A DNA stretch of 10,540 bases from Anaerolineales bacterium (GTDB taxonomy: Bacteria > Chloroflexota > Anaerolineae > Anaerolineales > Villigracilaceae): NCBI GenBank assembly GCA_016789485.1, contig JAEURE010000068.1, forward strand, positions 1 to 10,540, read 5' to 3'. Below the pieces are notes generated by a model, which had not been told where the DNA came from, searched no databases, and saw only the letters and a program-made list of their open reading frames with translations. Shown piece by piece: positions 1 through 7,745 of the stretch. A program made the position numbers and the translations under genes. The number at the start of each line of letters is the position of its first letter. The stretch's first letter is position 1.

Positions 1-978
1 GGCAAGAACAGATTTGATCAGCCCTGCAATCCCCGCCGCAGACTCAAGATGACCGATGTTCGTTTTTACCGAACCAACCAACACCCTATTAGTAGATTGC
101 CCATCATCAAGAACCGCGTGCAACGACGCCATCTCGATCGGGTCGCCCAGCGGCGTGCCCGTGCCGTGCGCTTCGACATAACCGATCTGATGCGGCGCGA
201 CCTGCGCATTCGCCAATGCCTGCCGAATGACATCTTGTTGAGCGAGTCCATTTGGGGCGGTCAAACCGTTGCTGCGTCCATCCTGATTCACCGCCGAGCC
301 GCGGATCAACGCAAGGATATTATCGCCATCGCGAATCGCATCTGACATGCGCTTCAGAATAATCACCCCACAGCCTTCGCCGCGCACGTAACCATCTGCG
401 CTCGCATCGAATGTTTTGCAACGCCCATCGGGCGATAACATTCGCGCTTGGGAGAACGTGATGGTCAATTCGGGGGTGAGGATTAAGTTCACGCCTCCGA
501 CCACGCCCAGATCTGATTCGCCGTTCTGGAGGCTCTGACACGCGAGATGCGCTGCTACCAATGATGACGAACAAGCCGTATCCACTGCCATGCTGGGTCC
601 GCGCAAGTCGTAAAAATACGACAGACGATTTGCCGCAATGCTGTGAGCGTTACCCGTCCCTGCATAGGCGTCAATTTTTTCTGCGTCATCAAATTGCAGA
701 CGTGAGTAATCATTGCTGCTGATGCCAACGAACACGCCAGTGCGAGTCCCTGCTAATGACGCAGGTGGGATGAAGGCATTTTCGAGAGCCTCCCAGCTCA
801 CCTCAAGTAAGAGGCGTTGTTGCGGATCCATGCGTGTCGCTTCACGCGGAGATATCCCAAAGAAGTGCGTATCAAACAGATCCACATTTTCAAGGAAGCC
901 GCCCCAACGAGAAGTGACCTTTCCAGCCGCCGCAGAATCGGATGAATAAAAAGCGTCCACATTCCAGCGGTTTGCCGG
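1..978 (-). CDS. Polyketide synthase ketosynthase domain, continuation after frameshift (partial, runs off left edge)
   Basis: Condensing domain that joins the ACP-bound starter to an extender unit by decarboxylative Claisen condensation. My translation of the minus strand from 978 to 1 is open for 326 codons and continues the preceding gene in another frame. It starts PANRWNVDAFYSSD and continues through GGFLENVDLFD, FFGISPREATRMDPQQRLLLE and GVFVGISSNDY. The nucleophile Cys is in DTACSSS (codon 571-573). The two catalytic His are in EAHGTGTPLGDPIE (166-168) and NIGHLE (49-51). No stop codon or lost catalytic residue is seen, so the domain looks functional apart from the frame break. A KS is usually about 420 residues, so roughly 70-100 residues of it, and any AT or reducing domains, lie beyond the window. 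There is no sign of an independent start, so this is best read as one gene with the FAAL-ACP part. Confidence 0.88.
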
Positions 979-3199
979 GAACTTCGCTGATGGCATCGAC
1001 TCCGTTTCGCAGCAAGTCCCAAAATGCTTGCGGGTTTGCTGCTTGCGGGAAACGGCAACTCATCCCAATGATGGCAATCGGTTCGCGCGTAAATTTTGAA
1101 GAAGGTTGAATGGATTCGGGTGGCGAAACCGTTTTAGTAGGTTGAGAATAGCTTGCCAAATGATTCGCCAATAATTCAATGGTCGGATAATCCCATGCAA
1201 GTGTGGGCGCGAGTTTACGATCTAGAAAATCTTCCAAATCTCCAGTGAGGCTGACAGCTTGGACAGAACCCAAACCGTAATAGGTAAACGGCTGACGAGG
1301 ATCAATGGCTGCGGCATCCATCTCCAACATGGAGGCGATGCGAGTCACCAGCCAAGCTTGAAGCACATTCGCAGACATTCCCACCTTCGCAGTTTTAGAA
1401 GGAAGGGAATCAGTTTTTTCCTTTTGAGGAGCAGGAACAAAAGACTTTTTCGCGCGCCATTCACCGACAACTTCCAACTCCCCATTTAGAAAAGCTGTTT
1501 TGCAAGCGCGGCGTTGAATCTTCCCGCTGGATGTTTTGGGAATGCTCATCGGCTTGATCAGAACAATGGCGAAGATCTGCAAGTCATGCTTGTCTGCTAC
1601 TGCCTGACGAATAGCCGTGGCGACTTCATTTATATCCGCTTGTCGATTCTGCCGTGTAACCTCTTGAACAATAACAAGCTGTTCTTTCCCGCCATCCGTG
1701 ATGGAGAATGCCGCTCCGCCTGCGGGCTGCAAAGCAGGGTGACAAGTCTCAACGGTCAGTTCAATATCCTGCGGATAGTGATTACTGCCATGAATAATGA
1801 TCAGGTCTTTCAAACGGCCTGTTACAAAAAGTTCACCATCTTTAAGGAAACCTAGGTCACCTGTGCGCAGAAATGGGCCTTCACCGGTATCTGCAACATA
1901 TGCTTCAAACGTTTTGCGAGTCTCTTCTTCCAGCCCCCAATATCCCTGTGCCACACTGGGACCAGCCACCCAAATTTCGCCAACCTGATTTGAATCACAG
2001 CGCTGCAATGTGGTTGGATTAACAATGATGATCTTCTGGTCAATGATCGGAGGACCGCAGTTCACCATGGTCACTGAACCCGCTTCATTTGCCAGTGCAG
2101 AAACCACAAGGTCGCTTTCCAACGATTTTCTATCCACCGTAAAGGTTCGCGGTTCAGATGGACCGTCTGCGCCAGAGACGATCAACGTGCTTTCTGCCAT
2201 GCCAAAACAAGGGTAGAAAGATGTCTTTCGAAAGCCGCACCCTGCAAAGGCGCGTGCGAAGCGTTCCAACGTCTCGGGGCGAATGGGCTCGGCTCCGCAA
2301 AATGCCAAAGTCCAGGAGCTCAAATCCAACTTTTCCATCTGCTCGGGCGTGACCTTGTCAACGCACAGATCGTAAGCAAAGTTAGGCGCGCCGCAGGTGT
2401 TGCCGTGGTAGCGGGTGATGGCTTCCAGCCATCGCACTGGGCGCTGCAGGAATGAAGGCGGCGACATCAAAGTAGTTTCCCCGCCCAAATACATTGGTTC
2501 CAAAATGCCACCAATCAGCCCCATGTCGTGATAACTCGGAAGCCAGAAAATGCCCTTAACGGTCGAGTCAATGTGGAATCCGCGGCTTATGGCTTCCAGG
2601 TTATGCATCAGGTTTCCGTGGCTGAGCATGACCCCTTTTGGCTGACTGGTGGAGCCAGATGTATATTGAAGGAATGCAAGAGAATCAATGGTGATATTGG
2701 GATCGCGCCAGTCCGCCTCCAATCCCGCCGGTAACTGCTCGGTGTTCAACCAATGTAAAGCTTTCAAATCTGGTGCATGTTCGAAACGTTTTTCAATGTT
2801 TGAGAGGATGGTTGTTGTGGTCAGCGCAAAAGCGGCGTGTGAATCATCTACAATGGATTGGATGCGCGGTGCTGGACGGTTAAGACGCGGCGGGTAAGCG
2901 GGGACGGCGATCACACCAGCATATAAACACCCCATGAAGGCTGCAATATAGTCCAGACCCGGAGAATAGAGTAGAAGCGCGCGTTCTCCTTTGGCTCCAT
3001 AACTTTCCAGCCATGCTCCAATTGCTCTGGCCTGGCGGTCTAGTTCTGCAAAGTTAATAGTGATGGCTTCAGATTCATCGTCTTGCAAATACCTGAAGGC
3101 CACAGTGTCGGGGTGTTGGTCTGCTCTCCATCGCAGAAGGCTAACCAACGTGTTCGTTTTGTAAGATGAACTTGAGGTCAAAAGAGATGATTGCTTCAT
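890..3199 (-). CDS. Type I polyketide synthase, N-terminal part: FAAL - ACP - start of KS (frame broken in KS)
   Basis: Loading end of a modular polyketide synthase. The FAAL domain activates a fatty acid as acyl-AMP and passes it to the fused ACP, which feeds the KS. FAAL spans about residues 15-575: TSGST at 180-184, WLPSYHDMGLIGG, APNFAYDLC, CGAEPIRPETLERF, RTGDLGFL, NHYPQDIE, and catalytic Lys560 in PKTSSGKIQRR. The stretch after VDRKSLES resembles the FAAL-specific insertion, which argues against an ordinary acyl-CoA ligase. The ACP covers about 610-690, with phosphopantetheine Ser645 in GLGSVQA. The KS begins at Glu706 (EPIAIIGMSCRFP). The ATG at 3199 is preferred over an in-frame TTG at 3223 because GGTGA sits 7 bases upstream of it. 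As read, the frame departs from KS sequence after Val740 and stops at 890. One base fewer at 977-979 restores the KS (next entry). Domain calls are firm; the product is unknown. Confidence 0.9.
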   Translation of the reverse strand: MKQSSLLTSSSSYKTNTLVSLLRWRADQHPDTVAFRYLQDDESEAITINFAELDRQARAIGAWLESYGAKGERALLLYSPGLDYIAAFMGCLYAGVIAVPAYPPRLNRPAPRIQSIVDDSHAAFALTTTTILSNIEKRFEHAPDLKALHWLNTEQLPAGLEADWRDPNITIDSLAFLQYTSGSTSQPKGVMLSHGNLMHNLEAISRGFHIDSTVKGIFWLPSYHDMGLIGGILEPMYLGGETTLMSPPSFLQRPVRWLEAITRYHGNTCGAPNFAYDLCVDKVTPEQMEKLDLSSWTLAFCGAEPIRPETLERFARAFAGCGFRKTSFYPCFGMAESTLIVSGADGPSEPRTFTVDRKSLESDLVVSALANEAGSVTMVNCGPPIIDQKIIIVNPTTLQRCDSNQVGEIWVAGPSVAQGYWGLEEETRKTFEAYVADTGEGPFLRTGDLGFLKDGELFVTGRLKDLIIIHGSNHYPQDIELTVETCHPALQPAGGAAFSITDGGKEQLVIVQEVTRQNRQADINEVATAIRQAVADKHDLQIFAIVLIKPMSIPKTSSGKIQRRACKTAFLNGELEVVGEWRAKKSFVPAPQKEKTDSLPSKTAKVGMSANVLQAWLVTRIASMLEMDAAAIDPRQPFTYYGLGSVQAVSLTGDLEDFLDRKLAPTLAWDYPTIELLANHLASYSQPTKTVSPPESIQPSSKFTREPIAIIGMSCRFPQAANPQAFWDLLRNGVDAISEVPGKPLECGRFLFIRFCGGWKGHFSLGRLP
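977..979 (-). other. Single-base frameshift site in the KS domain
   Basis: On the minus strand the sequence reads GTT CCC GGC AAA, giving VPGKPLECG. Removing one C gives GTT CCG GCA AAC CGC TGG, that is VPANRW, the usual KS wording after DAISE. KS homology then continues unbroken to position 1. The break is therefore a +1 insertion in a short C run (GGG on the plus strand). It is either a sequencing or assembly error or a recent inactivating mutation. No recognisable programmed-frameshift signal is visible. Confidence 0.85.
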
Positions 3200-3232
3200 A
3201 CGAATTTCACCATTAAAAAGCAAGATTTTTAA

Positions 3233-3278
3233 TTTATATCATAAAAACAAAGAGTATCACACTTATGTTGTAAAGCAA
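3233..3278 (-). promoter_or_regulatory. Candidate promoter(s) for the FAAL-PKS gene
   Basis: Reading leftward, TTGCTT (3273-3278) and TACTCT (3251-3256) are separated by 16 bases and form a modest -35/-10 pair. A second -10-like TATAAA (3233-3238) lies closer to the ATG but lacks a good -35. Both are weak and share AT-rich DNA, so the exact start is uncertain. Confidence 0.3.
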
Positions 3279-3339
3279 TATGACCCATCAGTAGGGAGAT
3301 AGTGCCTACCGTAACTAATGCCCCTTTGGTATGAGTAGC

Positions 3340-3367
3340 TTGACCATGCTCAGCAAAAAGGTATAAT
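3340..3367 (+). promoter_or_regulatory. sigma70-type promoter for the FHA-ABC / lipoprotein / kinase genes
   Basis: TTGACC (3340-3345) and a perfect TATAAT (3362-3367) are separated by 16 bases, close to the housekeeping-sigma consensus. Transcription would start near 3374, leaving a leader of about 90 bases before the GTG at 3465. This is the best promoter in the window and probably drives the transporter and lipoprotein genes, and possibly the kinase gene. Confidence 0.7.
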
Positions 3368-3464
3368 TCTATCTGTATTATCCTATTTTTATACAACCTA
3401 ATATTGGATAATTAATTGAGCTTAGGAACTGCGCTGAAAATTTATTGTTATAAGGAACAGCCAC

Positions 3465-6400
3465 GTGACCCAATCAAACAGTTTTAAATTGATCTTGATT
3501 AACGATCAAAGCAGTGCTCCTTCCAAAGAATTCGAATTAATTAAATCGGAAATCATTATCGGTCGCGAAGACAGTGTGGATATCACCATTCCTGCTTCTC
3601 CCGTGTCGCGCCGTCATGCCAGGCTGATGCTGGAAGGCGGAAAATATGTGCTGGAAGATCTGGGAAGCAGTAATGGCACCTTTGTCAATGGCGAGAAGTT
3701 AGTTCAACGGCGCTCACTTAAATCGGGGGATAAAATTCGACTGGGGCAAATCATCAACCTGGTCTATTACGCTCCTGTTATTGAATCTAATAAAATTGTT
3801 GCGCCTTCTGTAGAGCCAGACAAGACTGAGATGCATGTTGCGGAGCCTGATAAGACAGTAGCTCGCGTCGCTCCCGCCAAGCCAGCTTATGTAATGCAAA
3901 CCATGCTGGGGGATGAGCCGATTGTACAGAATAATATTGCGGGTCCACGCCAACTGCTTGTAACCATTGCAGGCGGAAGCACCCAAACGTATTCTTTAAC
4001 CCGCCAAACCCTTTCCATCGGCCGACTTGAAACCAACGACATCGTGATTCCATCGCAGATCGTCTCAAGCCGCCATGCACAGCTCGAGCAGGTAGATGGG
4101 GGAGGGTACAGGTTGGTTGTGATCCCGGAAGCCAAAAATCCTGTCCAGTTTGAAGGACGACCTATTGGTGGTTCTCATGTTTTACATCACGGGGATATAT
4201 TGAGAATTGGCAGTCTGGATCCCGGTGTTATGGTCACTATGACTTACAACGCTCCCGGTGAAACGTCACAGCAAGTGGAGCGGGATATTGTATTTGGCGA
4301 AAAAACGCTCATCCAGATAGGACGCGACCCAGGTAATGATGTTGTGATTCCCTCTCCCAACGTGTCACGTTTCCATACTCAAATTGAAAAAGTAGGACAG
4401 CGCTATCGTGTGGAGGATCTGCGCAGTTCCAACGGAACATATGTCAATGGAGAGCGTATTGATGGATCGGTTTGGCTAAAGCCTAATGATTCCATCCGCA
4501 TTGGGCAATATCGGTTTGTAATGGGCAAGGATCAACTTGCAGGATATGATGACGGGAACGGACTGCGGGTGGATGTCATTGGGTTGAACAAGTGGGTCCG
4601 CAAGGATTTGAACATTCTCCAAAATATTTATGCTTCGTTCAATCCGAGAGAGTTTATCGTTGTCGTTGGTCAGAGCGGCGGCGGTAAATCCACTTTTGTG
4701 GATGCGGTTGCTGGATATCGCCCGGCAACCCCTCCATCGAAGGTGTATGTCAACGATATTGATATTTATACCCATTTTGACGCGATCCGTAATGAGATCG
4801 GGTTTGTGCCTCAAAAAGATATCATTCATATGGAATTGACTATCTATCAGGCGCTTGACTACGCTGCTCAATTGCGCATGCCCGCAGACACATCTCCCGA
4901 GGAGCGGCATAAGCGGATCATGGAAGTTCTTGAGGACCTTGACCTGACACATCGCAAGGATGTTCAGATAAGCGGGCTAAGCGGTGGACAGCAAAAACGT
5001 GTCTCCATTGGCGTGGAGCTGTTGACGAAACCCGGCTTGTTCTTCCTTGATGAGCCTACTTCTGGCTTGGATCCTGGTACGGAAACTGCTCTTATGCAAC
5101 TGATGCGGCGTCTGGCTGACCAGGGACGAACGATTATATTAATTACTCACGCTACTAAAAATGTCATGCTGGCGGATAAGGTGATTTTCCTGGCGAGGGG
5201 CGGTTTTCTGGCGTGGTTTGGTCCTCCGGATGAGGCATTGGCATACTTTGACCAATTTCGCTCAGAACGAGCTCGCAGAGCCGGCAAGATCGAGTTTGAC
5301 GAGATCTATGCCATTTTGGATGACCCAAGCAAGGGCAAAGCGGAAGATTGGGCGAAACGGTATCGCGAGAGCAAGGCTCACGCGGAATACGTTTCAAAGC
5401 CTTTGGCGGGCAAGACATCTCCAGAAAGGGCAATGACCGTCCCTCAGCCTGAAAGGCTTTTGCCAAAGGCAGGCAATACCAGACAAGTTTCTTCTTTAAG
5501 ACAACTTCTAATTCTTTCTGCACGTAACATAAAAATATTAACTCGTGACCGCTTTGCCTTGGGATTAATGCTGGCAACAGCGCCCGTGGTAAGTCTGCTG
5601 GACGTTATCCTTTCTTTTGTGATGGGACGAGATATTTTTGATTTCTATAAAGGGGATATGTCTCAGGTCATGATCACTCTGTTCCTGCTGACGATTTACG
5701 GCATCATGGTTGGTGGAATTTCTCAAATGCGTGAGATCGTCAAGGAACAGGATATATATAAAAGGGAGAGGTTGGTCAATCTTAAAATTCTGCCTTATGT
5801 ATTATCGAAAATATGGGTGGCCGCCTTGCTGGCTCTCTATCAGGCTGTGGCATACACTGTAGTGCATTACCTTTCGTTCAACATGCCGGGAGGAGTGGTT
5901 GAATTTTTCCAGGTATATATCACCATGACCTTGGCAACTTTCGCAGGTATGATGCTTGGGCTATTCGCTTCGGCGCTTGCGCCGAATTCCAGTTCCGCTC
6001 CTTTAATTGTTATCATTTTGATGTTGCCCCAAATAGTTTTGGCTGGAGCGTTGATCCCTGTCCCAAGTTTTGTTAGTGCGCCTTTTTCAACACGTTGGGC
6101 TTTCGAATCGTTGATTGCCATCTCGGGTTCTGGGTCCGATGTCGCTGCGGATGTTTGTTGGGCACTTCCTCCGGATGTACGCAATGCGATGACTTTGGAA
6201 GATAAACTTGCTAAAAACTGTAAATGCCTGGGCGTAAATATGCTCAAAGAGGAATCTTGCAATCACCCTGGCTTGGGTAAGTTCCATATAGCGCTGGTTG
6301 ACCAGCCACTCCCTGTTCCACCCGAACCACTGCCTCCAGAGCCTGTTCGTCCGGTAGAACCTCAGAATCAATCTGATAACGTCGCTATGGCGGAGTTCTT

Positions 6401-6695
6401 TACGAAGCTAAAAGTATATGAAGCTGAAGTTGAGGTCTATAAGGCGCAGGTTGACCAGTATCAAAAGGAAATAGCTGCTTATGAGACGGCAAACGCCCAA
6501 CTGAGAGTGGCGGTTGCTCCTGCTGAAGCAGTTGTGAGAACCTTCTACAACGGGTCAGGCTTTGCCTATGTGGATAAGAATGACCCAGTGGCTTATTACA
6601 GCAAAGTCACTTTCACATGGATTGTGCAACTGTTGATAATCTTAATACTGTTTGCGGCAATCTTATATCTGCAAAAAAGGAAAGATGTAATATAG
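3465..6695 (+). CDS. ABC exporter with three N-terminal FHA domains (ABCG-like ATPase plus ABC-2 membrane domain)
   Basis: Membrane ATPase, probably a homodimeric half-transporter moving a substrate out of the cell, with cytoplasmic FHA domains that bind phosphothreonine. GTG start, with AAGGAA (3452-3457) 7 bases upstream. FHA1: GR33-34, VSRRH ending at His51, SNGT with Asn70. FHA2: GR186-187, SSRH201-204, but its SNGT loop has become KNPV. FHA3: GR286-287, VSRFH, SNGT with Asn323. ATPase: Walker A GQSGGGKST (Lys408), signature LSGGQQ at 505-510, Walker B FFLDEP (Asp529, Glu530), His562. Six hydrophobic segments lie near 697-719, 735-755, 783-805, 817-839, 847-867 and 1048-1070. The loop before the last one is about 180 residues and holds Cys898, 919, 921 and 932, a proline-rich run from 948 and a charged helix (about 968-1012). 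The layout recalls mycobacterial Rv1747, which has two FHA domains. Substrate unknown. Confidence 0.93.
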   Translation: MTQSNSFKLILINDQSSAPSKEFELIKSEIIIGREDSVDITIPASPVSRRHARLMLEGGKYVLEDLGSSNGTFVNGEKLVQRRSLKSGDKIRLGQIINLVYYAPVIESNKIVAPSVEPDKTEMHVAEPDKTVARVAPAKPAYVMQTMLGDEPIVQNNIAGPRQLLVTIAGGSTQTYSLTRQTLSIGRLETNDIVIPSQIVSSRHAQLEQVDGGGYRLVVIPEAKNPVQFEGRPIGGSHVLHHGDILRIGSLDPGVMVTMTYNAPGETSQQVERDIVFGEKTLIQIGRDPGNDVVIPSPNVSRFHTQIEKVGQRYRVEDLRSSNGTYVNGERIDGSVWLKPNDSIRIGQYRFVMGKDQLAGYDDGNGLRVDVIGLNKWVRKDLNILQNIYASFNPREFIVVVGQSGGGKSTFVDAVAGYRPATPPSKVYVNDIDIYTHFDAIRNEIGFVPQKDIIHMELTIYQALDYAAQLRMPADTSPEERHKRIMEVLEDLDLTHRKDVQISGLSGGQQKRVSIGVELLTKPGLFFLDEPTSGLDPGTETALMQLMRRLADQGRTIILITHATKNVMLADKVIFLARGGFLAWFGPPDEALAYFDQFRSERARRAGKIEFDEIYAILDDPSKGKAEDWAKRYRESKAHAEYVSKPLAGKTSPERAMTVPQPERLLPKAGNTRQVSSLRQLLILSARNIKILTRDRFALGLMLATAPVVSLLDVILSFVMGRDIFDFYKGDMSQVMITLFLLTIYGIMVGGISQMREIVKEQDIYKRERLVNLKILPYVLSKIWVAALLALYQAVAYTVVHYLSFNMPGGVVEFFQVYITMTLATFAGMMLGLFASALAPNSSSAPLIVIILMLPQIVLAGALIPVPSFVSAPFSTRWAFESLIAISGSGSDVAADVCWALPPDVRNAMTLEDKLAKNCKCLGVNMLKEESCNHPGLGKFHIALVDQPLPVPPEPLPPEPVRPVEPQNQSDNVAMAEFFTKLKVYEAEVEVYKAQVDQYQKEIAAYETANAQLRVAVAPAEAVVRTFYNGSGFAYVDKNDPVAYYSKVTFTWIVQLLIILILFAAILYLQKRKDVI
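3813..3857 (+). repeat. Tandem EPDKT repeat in the FHA1-FHA2 linker
   Basis: Residues 117-121 and 127-131 of the transporter are both EPDKT, ten residues apart, in a Pro/Ala-rich flexible linker between FHA1 and FHA2. The threonines (121 and 131) are candidate acceptor sites for the nearby kinase. Rv1747 is likewise phosphorylated in its inter-FHA linker. That Thr121 and Thr131 are the sites is inference only. Confidence 0.55.
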
Positions 6696-6701
6696 GATCG
6701 A

Positions 6702-7661
6702 ATGAGAAAAAATCAAGCTGCACTATTTCTGCTGGTCTTAATGTTGGTTTCCCTGGCTTGTGGAGCAGGCGGAAGTGACGTTGCAAGAGAGAGTACTGTT
6801 CAGGCTATCAGTGCTGAAATTCGCGCGACGGGTACTGCATCCGCATCTCAGGGACCGCAAGTAACCCAGATAGCAGACTTAAGTTCTGATTCTTTAACTG
6901 CCACAGCGTCAGCTTTTTCCCCTATTCTGGCTGAACTTCCCAAATATGGGGTCGACCCGAGCGAGGGAAAAATTGGATGGGTCCACCCGCCCGTCTCTTT
7001 GGATGCATCTGGTTATCATCATTTCGAATATGTCAATTACTTTCTCGGGACTCTGGCACAAGATTTTGTGATATCTGCAGATATCACATGGAATACGGTG
7101 GGCAGTACTTCCGGGTGTGGATTTGTGCTGCGGTCTGACGGAAACGAGAACGCATTGGATCAATATGTGGCGATTATTACTCGTGTAGCTAGCGGGCATT
7201 TCCTCTTTTCCACTATGTCTGACGGCGAGGTGGTTACAGGACGGGATATTTACGCACGCTATCGCGATAAAAAGTTCCAGTGGGAAAACGACACAACCAA
7301 TCGTCTTACAATAGTAGGGCGTGGAAATCGGTTCTGGGTCTATACAAACGATACATTAATTGGAGAGATCGATCCAAGTGCACCTCCTGCTCAGCCTAGC
7401 ATCCCACCCGAACCCGAGAAACCAGCTAATCAAGCAGATGCTCAGGCTATGGCGCTTTATGAACAACAAAAAGTGGAGCACGAAGCGGTTGTTGCTCAAA
7501 TAAAGGCAGATTTTGCTGCTCGGCAAAGGGCCTTTAATTCAGCAGACACTGTTTTTGACCGGGGCTTTATGGCTATGGTCGCATTAAGTGAATCAGGGCG
7601 CAGTACTACATGCAAGTTTGATAACGCCTGGTTATTTCTTATAGATTCCCCGCCGCCTTAA
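6702..7661 (+). CDS. Surface lipoprotein with jelly-roll-like domain and coiled-coil insert
   Basis: I do not recognise a named family for the whole protein. A hydrophobic signal peptide ends in LMLVSLAC, with Cys20 the probable lipidated residue (Ser at -3 makes the lipobox slightly atypical). A Ser/Thr/Ala-rich spacer follows to about residue 75. From there to the end the alternating beta-type sequence (FVISADITW, GCGFVLRSDG, RLTIVGRGNRFWVYTNDTLIGEID, final FDNAWLFLID) resembles LamG/DUF1080-type jelly-roll domains, which often bind sugars. Residues 227-283 interrupt it with a proline-rich run (SIPPEPEKP) and a charged Ala/Gln/Glu helix. Cys139 and Cys304 could form a disulfide. The ATG lies 6 bases after the transporter stop, with AGGA 4 bases upstream that overlaps the stop codon, so the two genes are probably translationally coupled. 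A substrate-capturing or periplasmic partner role for the exporter is inferred. Confidence 0.8.
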   Translation: MRKNQAALFLLVLMLVSLACGAGGSDVARESTVQAISAEIRATGTASASQGPQVTQIADLSSDSLTATASAFSPILAELPKYGVDPSEGKIGWVHPPVSLDASGYHHFEYVNYFLGTLAQDFVISADITWNTVGSTSGCGFVLRSDGNENALDQYVAIITRVASGHFLFSTMSDGEVVTGRDIYARYRDKKFQWENDTTNRLTIVGRGNRFWVYTNDTLIGEIDPSAPPAQPSIPPEPEKPANQADAQAMALYEQQKVEHEAVVAQIKADFAARQRAFNSADTVFDRGFMAMVALSESGRSTTCKFDNAWLFLIDSPPP

Positions 7662-7745
7662 TTGCGAAATTCGATTACGTTACGAGCCATATTCTAGTAT
7701 TAATGGCATTTAGTTGTATTGGCGTTATTATTTTTAGGAGAAGCG

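Larger units (their letters stand above)
3200..3464. other. Divergent intergenic region
   Basis: AT-rich 265-bp gap between the minus-strand FAAL-PKS gene and the plus-strand FHA-ABC gene. It holds a clear rightward promoter and weaker leftward candidates, listed separately. A small inverted repeat, GTAGG (3291-3295) and CCTAC (3305-3309) with a 9-base spacer, lies between the two promoter zones. It could be an operator, but a 5-bp arm is too short to claim. No convincing ORF or RNA gene is seen here. Confidence 0.6.

Noticed and set aside
713..949. Plus-strand open frames within the KS region
   Set aside because: The minus strand there encodes an unmistakable ketosynthase.
3291..3309. Inverted repeat GTAGG/CCTAC as an operator
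   Set aside because: Five-base arms with a 9-base spacer are expected by chance in a region of this size.
4476..4952. 158-aa open frame on the minus strand within the ABC ATPase region
   Set aside because: It lies opposite the Walker A segment of a clear ATPase and shows no family features.
7662..7745. Possible internal promoter before the kinase gene, TTACGT (7675-7680) and TATTAA (7698-7703), 17-base spacer
   Set aside because: The -35 matches consensus at only two positions. The gap has a good ribosome site but no convincing promoter or terminator, so co-transcription is as likely.
7719..7745. Upstream alternative start of the kinase adding MALLFLGEA
   Set aside because: These codons span the AGGAG ribosome site of the ATG at 7746 and add no conserved sequence.
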